Shown one piece after another: positions 9,489-21,390 of a DNA stretch of 64,000 nt (positions are counted from its first letter, which is position 1; each line of letters begins with the position of its first letter). The position numbers and the translations under genes are program-made. A model generated the notes under the pieces. It worked only from the letters and a program-made list of their open reading frames with translations. It had not been told where the DNA came from and ran no database searches. This DNA is from Serripes groenlandicus (taxonomy: Eukaryota > Mollusca > Bivalvia > Cardiida > Cardiidae), in assembly GCA_031761405.1 (NCBI GenBank), contig JASEVX010000011.1:21665996-21729995 (forward strand), given 5' to 3'.

Positions 9489-11382
9489 TTATTTGTTTGG
9501 AACAAACAAATTTAGTAGCTGCAATTCTGAAGCCGTTCGTCTTATTTAAAATTCCATGAATTTCATACGCGTGAAAGTAGTACTCAATACTTGCTCTTAC
9601 TTTTCAAATGTATCACGATTTTTGAAATAATGATATATTTATATCGTCTTTGTTTTCTTATGTGGTTCTTATATTCAAAGAGAATTACGAAATAAAATGA
9701 AACATTGTATTTTAAAACATGAATGCGGAGAGATTTATAAATCTCAATGAGTGAACTGCTACAGGGAGAACTATTTCCGATTTAAGCTCCAGATACGGTA
9801 TTTGAATTTTCAATCACGCATTGAAAATGTAGATAAAAACAGAATTGAAAATATTTTCTTTGTGCCTTGTAGGCCATAAAAATATAGTATAAAGAATTAA
9901 AAAAACAAATATGTGCGTCATAAAATGCATTTAAAATGAGAGTAACACATTTGCAGAGAAATCGTGATCGTCGAATTCTATTTATAAATACAACGGTATG
10001 GGGGGAGGGTCTAAAGTGCGGACGCGATCTGCGGACAAATACATTATAGAGGGAAAATGCGGACAAATGCAATATAGAGGGAAAATGCCGACGCAATAGA
10101 ATATAGAGCAAATCTGCGGACGCTATGATTTGTTGTAAAAAATGTTTAATTAAAGATGGGCAACTGTGTATAATTTGTTACATATGATCATATCCGGGGT
10201 TTTCTTTGTAAATATATAATGTGTTTGATTGCTTTTATCAGTGATATAGAATAAACCAAAAATCGAGATCATGCTGAAATGGAATCTCTTTGTAAAGTGT
10301 TTTAACGACTTTCCTCTTTATATCATATCTATAGATATCAATAAAGAGAATTGATGGATTGATTTTCCGACAAGTAAATGTCTTTTGACGCATCTGCAGC
10401 GGACGAAATTTGAAAACATTGCAAGAATAGAATAGGTTGCTAGTAACTAGCCATAGGTTTTGCTTCAATTATATCCTCTCCTTTACACTCGATTGAAGGG
10501 TCATGAGTTCTAGTTATTGTTGGGCCTCTTCATTTTCTACTTTGTAACTTTCAACAGTTTTCCATGTGCCATACTACGAGGCAAATGATCCATGCAACAT
10601 TCTATTCTGTAGGGTACTTGGAAGGGGCAGAACAATTTAAATAACAAATAAACAATAAGTATATATATATATATACAACACTTTAAATCTTAATTTATTT
10701 CTAGTAATTATATATATATGCAACTATAATACTAATCTATAACAAATAAGTTAAATGTTTTGTTCTTGCTGTGTAAACAGTAAAAAGCAACATATATTGA
10801 AAACATTGTGGGAAAAGGAAAATGTGCTTATTTAAACAATTTCTTAATTCCAATAACCTTTCTTTACCGTCGTATAAACCAAATTTGTATTTGAAGGCTG
10901 TTATAAGTAAAAAACTTAAATGTTGCCAATTTAATCACATATCTTATCATTATAATAGCCAAATAATTAACAAAAGTTACAATTAAAGTCCGCATCTGTT
11001 GTCGAAATATCCACAGGTGCATTAACACAAGATTTGTGAAACCAATTTTTGCATATAACACATTGTACCATGACGGTATCGACACATCCCGGCAAGTTAC
11101 AAATACATACATGTATATGATAGGTTTATTGGGAAAAGGGGTTACATTTATAATTTGTTTGGAATGACACTCGTAAACAATGGTAATTAACAGTGTATGG
11201 TCACGCATCCTTAATTGATTTGGCAAGCTTAAACACCCTTTAAAGGAAACAGCGGCCAGCTTAGGTGTATACTGTAGAGTAAAATTCGGACGGCACAGGT
11301 ATTGGTTTTCTCTGGAGCATTTAATCCTTTTATAATGCATGATTTCAATTACTCTTTCATTTGGATAGATGTTTCTTTTTTA

Positions 11383-11905
11383 GCTCACCTGAGCACGAAG
11401 TAAATAACCAACGCTAAATGTCGCAAAATCTTCTAACGTTATATGTCGCATCTGTAACGCCAAATGTCGCAAAAAATTGTACTGCCGCTATATGTCGCAA
11501 CATCAACGCTAAATGTCGCACTCTTTTATAAGCACTCTTTTGTAGTATTACTGTTTCACAATGTACATATTACAATGTTTCATCTGACTCTGTCCCTTCT
11601 TTTTTTAGTTATGGCTCCTGAGGTAGTCATTTTTTGCGACAATTAGCGTCAGCCTTGCGACATATAACGTCAAGTGCGACATATAGTCAAAATATATATG
11701 CACTCTCGTACTATCGATATGGATTCGTACTCTATATATTCGCGACATATAGCGGCAGTACCTTGTTTTGCGACATTTGGCGTTACAGATGCGACATATA
11801 ACGTCAGAAGGTTTTGCGACATTTAGCGTTGGTTGCGACGTTTAGCGTCAGCCTTGTGACATAAAACGTCAAGTGTGACATTTAGCGTTGGTGCGACATT
11901 TAACG
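11383..11905. repeat. Foldback cluster of GCGACATWTARCGT motifs
   Basis: A 91-bp arm at 11408-11498 is inverted at 11742-11832. Motifs such as AACGCTAAATGTCGCA and GCGACATATAACGT recur in both orientations in and after the arms, up to TTTAACGTTGCGACAG. The intervening ~240 bp has more motif copies near the right arm. A TTTAGCTCACCTGAGCACGA end-like sequence sits just left. Confidence 0.8.
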
Positions 11906-11919
11906 TTGCGACAGTGTTC

Positions 11920-12330
11920 CTTGGCCGCCAGGGAGCGGGGCTTTTTTGCCTTATATGGCTATAGTGTAAACTCAAAAAAATCTTCTCCTCCAAAAGTGTC
12001 AAGCCGATTTTCAAATAATTTTGTAGAAATGTTCCTAGGGTGACCCTCTATCAGATTCCTTCCAGCCAAGTTGATTGGTCGAAAAACATGGCCGCCAGCG
12101 GTCGGGGCTTTTTTGCCTAATATGGCTATAGTAAAAACTTGAAAAATCTTCTCATCCGAAAGTTTTTGGCCAATTTTCAATTCTTTTTGAAGAAATGTTC
12201 ATTGGGAGACCATCTATCAGATTCCTCCAAGCCATGTTGATTGGTCGAAAAACATGGCCGCCAGGGGGGCAGGGCTATTTGGCCTTATATGGCTATAGTG
12301 AAAACTTGAAAAATCTCTTGTTAAGCAGGA
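11920..12330 (+). repeat. ~167-bp tandem repeat, about 2.4 copies
   Basis: TGGCCGCCAG landmarks at 11922, 12089 and 12255 give spacings of 167 and 166 bp. Units share GGGGCTTTTTTGCCTTATAT, GGCTATAGTG and TTGATTGGTCGAAAAACATG. Frames across it are open only by repeat composition. Confidence 0.85.
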
Positions 12331-12675
12331 AGCTTTTGAGTAAGATTTTAGAAAACCCTTGGTCAATGGTGATTTTTTTTGTAACAAAAATTATTAAATA
12401 CTTAGATGAGTGAGGGTTAGGCCATAATGGTTATCCATTTGTTTTACATGTCTTTTGAAACTTGGACATTAAATATAATATTCACATGTATGTCTCATGA
12501 TTTATTTTTATAGACAACTAAAATGGCATTTAATTTTAACGGATGCGTCATTTATTCTTTTACCCGAAGTTGTAATATTTATAAACAATGCATAGTTTAT
12601 AAATCACACATCTATGCAAAGGCAAATGTTTGAACAGTTTTATGTACCCAAACAAATTCAGTGCCTTCAGCGCTT
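12331..12675. other. AT-rich spacer, no gene seen
   Basis: No recognisable feature. It forms the end of the 3.2-kb segment missing in the third copy. Confidence 0.4.
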
Positions 12676-12805
12676 TGATTTACTTAGACTCTACGGGTAT
12701 ATCGAATACTCGGTAGTACCCTCACTGATCTCATACGCCCACTCGTTGTAGCTGGAATGGAAAACTACATGTATCACGAATCTTATTCAGGTATAACAGC
12801 TGTGT

Positions 12806-13077
12806 TTGTTTGTTTGTTTGTTTGGAGTTTAACGCCGCTTTCAACAGCTTTGGTCATATCACGGCGGTCAGTGCACCTACCCATGTTTTCCTGGCTTTCC
12901 CACACCAGTACTTACACAACATTCTTTCGAAGCCACTGACTACTTTCTCACATAGATCAGAGGTGAGAGGCAATGAAAAACATCGCCCGAAAGAATGTCG
13001 CCGCAACCGGGTATCGAACCCGTGACCTCCAGATCACGAGTCAGATACGCTACCAATTGAGCTACCCAGCCGGGCCA
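12806..13077 (-). mobile_element. SINE with 14-bp target-site duplication
   Basis: TATAACAGCTGTGT flanks it at 12792-12805 and 13078-13091. The paralog at about 61666 has the site once (TATAAGAGCTGTGT). On the minus strand the element starts with a well-preserved tRNA-like head (GGGTAGCTCAATTGGTAGCG, CACGGGTTCGATACCCGG) and ends in a (CAAA)n-rich tail, shown on plus as repeated TTTG. Confidence 0.92.
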
Positions 13078-13193
13078 TATAACAGCTGTGTATAACCATC
13101 TCGGGGTCTTAAGACATCTGCGTACAAATGTAGACCCCAGTGAGCCCGTGATACTGCACACTATCAGCAGAGTCGTTACTCTCCGCCTAAATA

Positions 13194-13435
13194 ATTGATT
13201 GATTGTTTGATTGGGGTTTAACGCCGTTTTTAACAATTTCTCAGTTATATCACGGCGGCCAGTTCACCTACTCATACATTTCCTGGTTTGCTCACACCAG
13301 TACTCCATACAACAATCTTCCCAAGCAACTGGCTTCTTTTCCACATAGACTTAGCCCATTGGTGGAAGAGGAATGACGCATGTCGCATTGACTTTTGTCA
13401 ATCCTCGGAAAGAAAGTTGGCCGAGCTCCGCCTAA
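13194..13435 (-). mobile_element. SINE with 13-bp target-site duplication
   Basis: CTCCGCCTAAATA flanks it at 13181-13193 and 13436-13448. The paralogs at about 61761 and 57479 carry this sequence once. The core TTTAACGCCGTTTTTAACAA and ATATCACGGCGGCCAG is clear. The tRNA head is missing, so it is 5'-truncated. The tail is (AATCA)n-like on the minus strand. Confidence 0.92.
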
Positions 13436-13581
13436 ATACGGAATCCACTGTGGCCGAGTTGTTAGCGTCGGAGATAAGGAATACGACGATTCTGCAGCAG
13501 ACGACTTTGAACATATTTTGTTAAAAACTGAGATAAGTAAACTGTCGCCCGCGTGATATATCTGAAAATAAATCTGAAATA

Positions 13582-13940
13582 TTTACGTGTGATACCGCAG
13601 TAAGAGCTGATCCAAAGTAATAGGACTTTCTTAATAACTTTTGTATTAGTTGATACACATTAATGACATTCATACCATATACATGCATATATTTGTTTTT
13701 GCTCTGCTTTATGGCGACTTAATATTTTTAATATTGTCATTAGTTTAGTAAAACAAGTTTGATTTGTGTCGAAGTTATAACTTAAAGTCCTCGTACAATG
13801 CAGTAGAAATCGGTACGGACGTTATACGGCGGTCTTTATGAACCTGGAGGACGTGGTGGAACTTTAACTATTTAAAAAACACAGTACGCAGTGAGAACGT
13901 GGAAGAATCAGAACGCAGTCAGAACTTCACAAGGTCATAT
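13582..13940 (+). repeat. B module, copy 1 (right part only)
   Basis: It begins at GTGTGATACCGCAGTAAGAG and ends GAACTTCACAAGGTCAT just before the array. Compared with other B copies the left ~900 bp is missing, leaving only the stretch next to the array. Confidence 0.85.
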
Positions 13941-16900
13941 GAACGACGGCATTGGCATAGTGAATACGCCATTGCCATAGTGAAGACGGCATTTACATAA
14001 TGGGGACGCCATTGTCATGGTGACAATGACATTGACATATTGACAGCGCCATTGACATAGTGACGACGGCATTGACATAGTGACGCCGGCATTGACATAG
14101 TGACGACGGCATCGACAAAGTAACGACGGCATTGACATTGTGACCCCGGCATTGACATAATGACGACACCATGGACATATTGACGACGCCATTGACACTG
14201 TTGCGACGTCATCGACATACTGACGTCGGTATTGACATAGAAACGACGCCATTGGTATAGTGACGACGGCATTGGCATAATGACGACTGCATTGACGTAG
14301 TGAAAACGCCATTGACAAAGTGACGACGCCATTGACATAGTGACGACGCCATTGACATAGTGACGACGCCATTGACATAGTGACGACGCCATCGATATAG
14401 TAACGACCGCATTTACATAGTGATACCGGCATTGACATAGTGAAGACGCAATTGACATAGTGATGACGCCATTGACATAGTGACAACGCCATCGATATAG
14501 TGACGACTGCATTAACATAGTGACAACGGCATTGACATAGTGATGACGCCATTAACATAGTGACGACGGCATTGATATAGTGACGACGGCATTGCCATAG
14601 TGACGACGGCATTGACATAGTGACGACGGCATGGACATAGTAACGACGGCATTGACATAGTGACAACGGCATTGGCATAGTGACAATGGCATTGACATAA
14701 TGACGAAGGCATTGACATAGTGACGACGCCATTGACATAGTGACGACGGTATCGACAAAGTAACGACGGCATTGACATAGTGACGCCGGCATTGACATAG
14801 TGACGACGGCATCGACAAAGTAACGACTGCATTGACATTGTGAAGACGGCATTGACATAGTGACGACGCCATTGACATAATGACGACACCATGGACATAT
14901 TGACAACGCCATTGACACGGTTGCGACGTCATCGACATACTGACGTCGGCATTGACATAGCAACGACGCCATTGGTAGAGTGACGACGGCATTGACATAA
15001 TGACGACTGAATTGACGTAGTGAAAACGCCATTGACAAAGTGACGACGCCATTGACATAGTGACGACGCCATTGACATAGTGACGACGCCATTGACATAG
15101 TGACGACGCCATCGATATAGTAACGACCGCATTTACATAGTAACACCGGCATTTACATAGTAACACCGGCATTTACATAGTGACGCCATCATTGACATAG
15201 TGACGATTCCATTGACATAGTGACGACGCCATCGATATAGTAACGACCGCATTTACATAGTGACACCGGCATTGATATAGTGACGACGCCATTGACATAG
15301 TGACAACGCCATCGATATAGTGACGACGGCATTGGCATCGTGACAACGGCATTGACATAGTGACGACGGAATTGACATAGTGATGACGCCATTAACATAG
15401 TGACGACGGCATTGATATAGTGACGACGGCTTTGACATAGTGACGACGGCATTGACATAGTGACGACGGCATGAACATAGTGACGACGTCCTTGACATAT
15501 TGACGACGGCATTGACATAGTGACGACGGTATTGAGATAGTGACGACGGCATTGACATAGTGATGACGCCATTAACATATTGACGACGGCATGGACATAG
15601 TGACGACGGCATTGACATAGTGACGCCGGCATTGACATAGTGACGACGGCATCGACAAAGTAACGACGGCATTGACATTGTGACCCCGGCATTGACATAA
15701 TGACGACACCATGGACATATTGACGACGCCATTGATACTGTTGCGACGTCATCGACATACTGACGTAGGTATTGACATAGAAACGACGCCATTGGTATAG
15801 TAACGACGGCATTGACATAATGACGACTGCATTGACGTAGTGAAAACGCCATTGACAAAGTGACGACGCCATTGACATAGTGACGACGCCATTGACATAG
15901 TGACGACGCCAGCGATATAGTAACGACCGCATTTACATAGTGACGACGCAATTAACATAGTGATGACGCCATTGACATAGTGACAACGCCATCGATATAG
16001 TGACGACTGCATTGACATAGTGACAACGGCATTGACAAAGTGATGACGCCATTAACATAGTGACGACGGCATTGATATAGTGACGACGGCATTGACATAG
16101 TGACGACGGCATGGACATAGTGACGACGGCATTGACATAGTGACAACGGCATTGGCATAGTGACAATGGCATTGACATAATGACGAAGGCATTGACATAG
16201 TGACGACGGCATGGACATAGTGACGACGGCATTGACATAGTGACAACTGCATGGGCATAGTAACGACCGCATTTACATAGTGACACCGGCATTGACATAG
16301 TGACGACGCCATTGACATAGTGACAACGCCATCGATATAGTGACGACGGCATTGGCATCGTGACAACGGCATTGACATAGTGACGACGGAATTGACACAG
16401 TGATGACGCCATTAACATAGTGACGACGGCATTGATATAGTGACGACGGCTTTGACATAGTGACGACGGCATTGACATAGTGACGACGGCATGGACATAG
16501 TGACGACGTCCTTGACATATTGACGACGGCATTGACATAGTGACGACGGTATTGACATAGTGACGACGGCATTGACATAGTGATGACGCCATTAACATAT
16601 TGCCGACGGCATGGACATAGTGACGACGGCATTGACATAATGACGCCGGCATTGACATAGTGACGACGGCATCGACAAAGTAACGACGGCATTGACATTG
16701 TGACCCCGGCATTGACATAATGACGACACCATGGACATATTGACGACGCCATTGATACTGTTGCGACGTCATCGACATACTGACGTCGGTATTGACATAG
16801 AAACGACGCCATTGGTATAGTAACGACGGCATTGACATAATGACGACTGCATTGACGTAGTGAAAACGCCATTGACAAAGTGACGACGCCATTGACATAG

Positions 16901-19900
16901 TGACGACGCCAGCGATATAGTAACGACCGCATTTACATAGTGACGACGCAATTAACATAGTGGTGACGCCATTGACATAGTGACAACGCCATCGATATAG
17001 TGACGACTGCATTGACATAGTGACAACGGCATTGACAAAGTGATGACGCCATTAACATAGTGACGACGGCATTGATATAGTGACGACGGCATTGACATAG
17101 TGACGACGGCATGGACATAGTGACGACGGCATTGACATAGTGACAACGGCATTGGCATAGTGACCATGGCATTGACATAATGACGAAGGCATTGACATAG
17201 TGACGACGGCATGGACATAGTGACGACGGCATTGACATAGTGACAACGGCATGGGCATAGTAACGACCGCATTTACATAGTGACACCGGCATTGACATAG
17301 TGACGACGCCATTGACATAGTGACAACGCCATCGATATAGTGACGACGGCATTGGCATCGTGACAACGGCATTGACATAGTGACGACGGAATTGACACAG
17401 TGATGACGCCATTAACATAGTGACGACGGCATTGATATAGTGACGACGGCTTTGACATAGTGACGACGGCATTGACATAGTGACGACGGCATGGACATAG
17501 TGACGACGTCCTTGACATATTGACGACGGCATTGACATAGTGACGACGGTATTGACATAGTGACGACGGCATTGACATAGTGATGACGCCATTAACATAT
17601 TGACGACGGCATGGACATAGTGACGACGGCATTGACATAGTGACGCCGGCATTGACATAGTGACGACGGCATCGACAAAGTAACGACGGCATTGACATTG
17701 TGACCCCGGCATTGACATAATGACGACACCATGGACATATTGACGACGCCATTGACACTGTTGCGACGTCATCGACATACTGACGTCGGTATTGACATAG
17801 AAACGACGCCATTGGTATAGTGACGACGGCATTGACATAATGATGACTGCATTGACGTAGTGAAAACGCCATTGACAAAGTGACGACGCCATTGACATAG
17901 TGACGACGCCATTGACATAGTGACGACGCCATCGATATAGTAACGACCGCATTTACATAGTGACACCGGCATTGACATAGTGACGACGCAATTAACATAG
18001 TGATGACGCCATTGACATAGTGACAACGCCATCGATATAGTGACGACTGCATTGACATAGTGATGACGCCATTAACATAGTGACGACGGCATTGACATAG
18101 TGACGACGGCATGGACATAGTGACGACGGCATTGACATAGTGACAACGGCATTGGCATAGTGACAATGGCATTGACATAATGACGAAGGCATTGACATAG
18201 TGACGACGGCATGGACATAGTGACGACGGCATTGACATAGTGACAACGGCATGGGCATAGTAATAATGGCATTGACATAATGACGAAGGCATTGATATAG
18301 TGACGACGGCATTGACATAGTGACGACGCCATTGACATAGTGACGAAGGCATTGACATAGTGACAACGGCATGGGCATAGTTACAATGGCATTGACATAG
18401 TGACGAAGGCATTGACATAGTGACGACGCCATTGACATAGTGACGAAGGCATTGACATAGTGACAACGGCATGGGCATAGTTACAATGGCATTGACATAG
18501 TGACAAAGGCATTGCCATAGTGACGACGCCACTGACATAGTGACGACGGCATCGACAAAGTAACGACGGCATTGACATAGTGACGCCGGCATTGACATAG
18601 TGACGACGGCATCGACAAAGTAACGACTGCATTGACATTGTGACGACGGCATTGACATAGTGACGACTCCATTGACATAGTGACGACGCCATCGATATAG
18701 TAACGACTGCATTTACATAGTGACACCGGCATTGACATAGTGACGACGTCATTGACATAGTGACGACTCCATTGACAAAGTGACGACGCCATCGATATAG
18801 TAACGACCGCATTTACATAGTGACACCGGCATTGACATAGTGACGACGCCATTGACATAGTGACAACGCCATCGATATAGTGACGACGGCATTGGCATCG
18901 TGACAACGGCATTGACATAGTGACGACGGAATTGACATAGTGATGACGCCATTAACATAGTGACGACGGCATTGATATAGTGACGACGGCTTTGACATAG
19001 TGACGCCGGCATTGACATAGTGACGACGGCATGGACATAGTGACGACGTCCTTGACATATTAACGACGGCATTGACATAGTGACGACGGTATTGACATAG
19101 TGACGACGGCATTGACATAGTGATGACGCCATTAACATATTGACGACGGGATTGATATAGTGACGACGGCAGTGTGACATAGTGAACGGCATCGACAAAG
19201 TAACGACTGCATTGACATTGTGACGACGGCATTGACATAGTGACGCCATTGACATAATGTCGACACCATGGACATATTGACGACGCCATTGACACGGTTG
19301 CGACATACTGACGTCGGCATTGACATAGAAACGACGCCATTGGTATAGTGACGACGGCATTGACATAATGACGACTGCATTGACATTGTGACGACGGCAT
19401 TGACATAGTGACGCCATTGACATAATGTCCACATTATGGACATATTGACGACGCCATTGACACGGTTGCGACATACTGACGTCGCCATTGACATAGAAAC
19501 GACGCCATTGGTATAGTGACGACGGCATTGCCATAATGACGACTGCATTGACGTAGTGAAAACGCCATTGACAAAGTGACGACGCCATTGACATAGTGAC
19601 GACGCCATTGACATAGTGATGACGCCATCGATATAGTAACGACCGCATTTACATAGTGACACCGGCATTGACATAGTGACGACGGCATTGAAATAGTGAC
19701 GACGCCATCGATATAGTAACGACCGCATGTACATAGTGATGACGCCATTGACATAGTGACAACGCCATCGATATAGTGACGACGGCATTGGCATCGTGAC
19801 AACGGCATTGACATAGTGACGACGGCATTGACATAGTGACGACGGCATTGACATAGTGATGACGCCATGAACATAGTGACGACGGCATTGATATAGTGAC

Positions 19901-20164
19901 GACGGCAGGGACATAGTGACGACGGCATGGACATAGTGACGACGGCATGGACATATTGACGACGGCATTGACATAGTGACGACGGCATGGACATAGTGAC
20001 GACGGCATTGACATAGTGACAACGGCATGGGCATAGTGACAACGGCATTGACATAGTATCGACGGCATTGACATAGTGACGACGTCCTTGACATATTGAC
20101 GACGGCATTGACATAGTGACGACGGAAATGACATAGTGACGACGGCATTGACAAAGTGACGACG
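13941..20164. repeat. Giant 20-bp minisatellite array A1 (~6.2 kb)
   Basis: About 310 units of ATTGACATAGTGACGACGGC type lie almost perfectly in 20-bp register; only around 19180-19500 does the register slip. Unit variants recur in blocks, giving higher-order periods that are multiples of 20 bp. The minus strand has no stop in any frame of the consensus, which produces long artefactual open frames. The plus strand has TAG and TGA in every frame. Confidence 0.97.
15241..17960. repeat. Higher-order repeat, period 1000-1020 bp, within A1
   Basis: The variant pair TAACGACCGC ATTTACATAG followed by TGACACCGGC recurs at 15241, 16261 and 17261. TGACGACGCA ATTAACATAG recurs at 15941, 16941 and 17981. 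The unit ATCGACATACTGACGT recurs at 14932, 15752, 16772 and 17772 among others. Fifty-unit blocks therefore duplicated as a whole, some with one added unit. Confidence 0.9.
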
Positions 20165-21390
20165 CCATTCTTCTTTGTCACTATGTTTTCCAACGGCCGT
20201 CTGCTGCAGAGGCGTCATAAAGCGTCTATATGAGGAGAAAGGGTTAAATCCCCAGTCACAGCGGTCCTGATCGAGTGCTCTCGCATGGGTAAGGCACATT
20301 TCGTAGCCTAGAACTGGTTTGATTAAACGGGGATCGTGAATAAGTGAACATAAGTTGAGAACAGGTTGATACTCTTTTTAAAAAATATCCGCCTGAATGT
20401 TAGATAGACCTGAATGCGACTTCTAGAATAGTAGATAATTACGCATTCATACAGTCTCACCAGTCTTCACTTTCCGCCTATTTGTTAATAGGCCTATATG
20501 CGTCATCTGACAAATATTTAGATTTGGAACCCAATTAGTTTTCAATGCAGACAACTTTAAAACAACAGACAAAGGAATATAATTGTTGTAAACGCAATAA
20601 ATTTGCAACAGATATACAGTCAAACATGTGCTAAATACCGACTTTGTCTCTAAATTCCCTGTCTATAGCACCCATAATCTTAATTTCTCAAATTTTGTTC
20701 TGCTTAAATGATCCTGCGATTAATGACCACCTAGGTACAAAGACCAGGTTGGTCTCCTCCAATGGATGGTCTTTAAACACAGGTTCGACTGTATAAGAAA
20801 GTATACAGTAGTAATGTGGTGCCATTTTGGCTATAAAGGTAAGGGCAATATTAACATCAATCAAAAGAAACAAAGAGTTATGGTTACGACATTTTGTCGT
20901 TTTCATTGTTGTTCTAGGTTTTAAACATTTATTATTTATTTGGACAAATAAAGAAAGATTCACAGATAATCCGTAAAATTCTTGTAAAAGCACACACAAC
21001 TTATCTCCCTTACTACACTAATTTTGATAAAGTATCAAACTGTTAAACCCCCTTCACATTATATCAAATTTACACTACGTCCTCAAAAATGTGTGATACC
21101 GCAGTAAGAGCTTGTACAGGGGTTGATCCAAAGTAATAGAACTTTCTTAATAACTTTTGTATTATTTGATACACATTGAAGACAGTCATACCATATACAT
21201 TCATGTTTGGTTTTGCTCTGTTTTTATGGCGACTTAATATTTTTAATATTGTTATTAGTTATAAATCGTCGAAATTATAACTTAAGAAATCAGTACGGAC
21301 GTTATGCGGCGGTCTTTATGAACCTGAGAACGTGTTGGAACTTTGACTTTTTAAAAAACACAGTTCGCACTGAGGACGTGTAGGAATCAT
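20165..21390 (+). repeat. B module, copy 2, starting with half a TTAA element
   Basis: The array runs into CATTCTTCTTTGTCACTATG, the right arm of the TTAA element (GTCTGCTGCAGAGGCGTCAT, AAAGGGTTAA). Then come a SINE-like part (GCACATTTCGTAGCCTAGAA), CTTCTAGAATAGTAGAT, GGTCTTTAAACACAGGTT and the shared run to GAACGACGGCATTG. No gene is seen in its ~1.2 kb. Confidence 0.85.

Larger units (their letters stand above)
9489..12670. other. 3.2-kb segment absent from the third copy
   Basis: The third copy runs TGTATCTCATTT directly into TTACTTAGACTC at about 61538. Here the same two sequences are separated by ~3.2 kb. The inserted part is AT-rich to about 11380 with no convincing gene, then holds a foldback (11408-11832) and a tandem repeat (11920-12330). 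A TTAA-family arm fragment (GCATCTGCAGCGGACGAAAT) lies at about 10390. Confidence 0.7.
12676..13520. repeat. Paralog of 61542-61860, interrupted by two SINEs
   Basis: TTACTTAGACTCTACGGGTA through CGGAGATAAGGAATACGACG matches the third copy almost throughout, except for the SINEs at 12806-13077 and 13194-13435. It ends at the TTAA-family arm TTCTGCAGCAGACGACTTTG. Confidence 0.85.

Noticed and set aside
10864..11340. 158-codon minus-strand frame in AT-rich DNA
   Set aside because: No domain or motif recognised and no paralog to test; composition alone can give this length.
13005..13076. Apparent tRNA gene on the minus strand
   Set aside because: It is the tRNA-like head of a SINE with a target-site duplication; the acceptor stem does not close properly. 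The same applies to 39707, 40855 and 8724.
13941..20164. CRISPR array
   Set aside because: There are no spacers: repeats are contiguous 20-bp units, and the DNA is eukaryotic.
13935..20193. Long minus-strand open frames (up to 479 codons) in the arrays
   Set aside because: They consist only of the 20-bp unit read in any frame, overlap each other in three frames and lack splice or domain evidence. The stop-free unit explains them.
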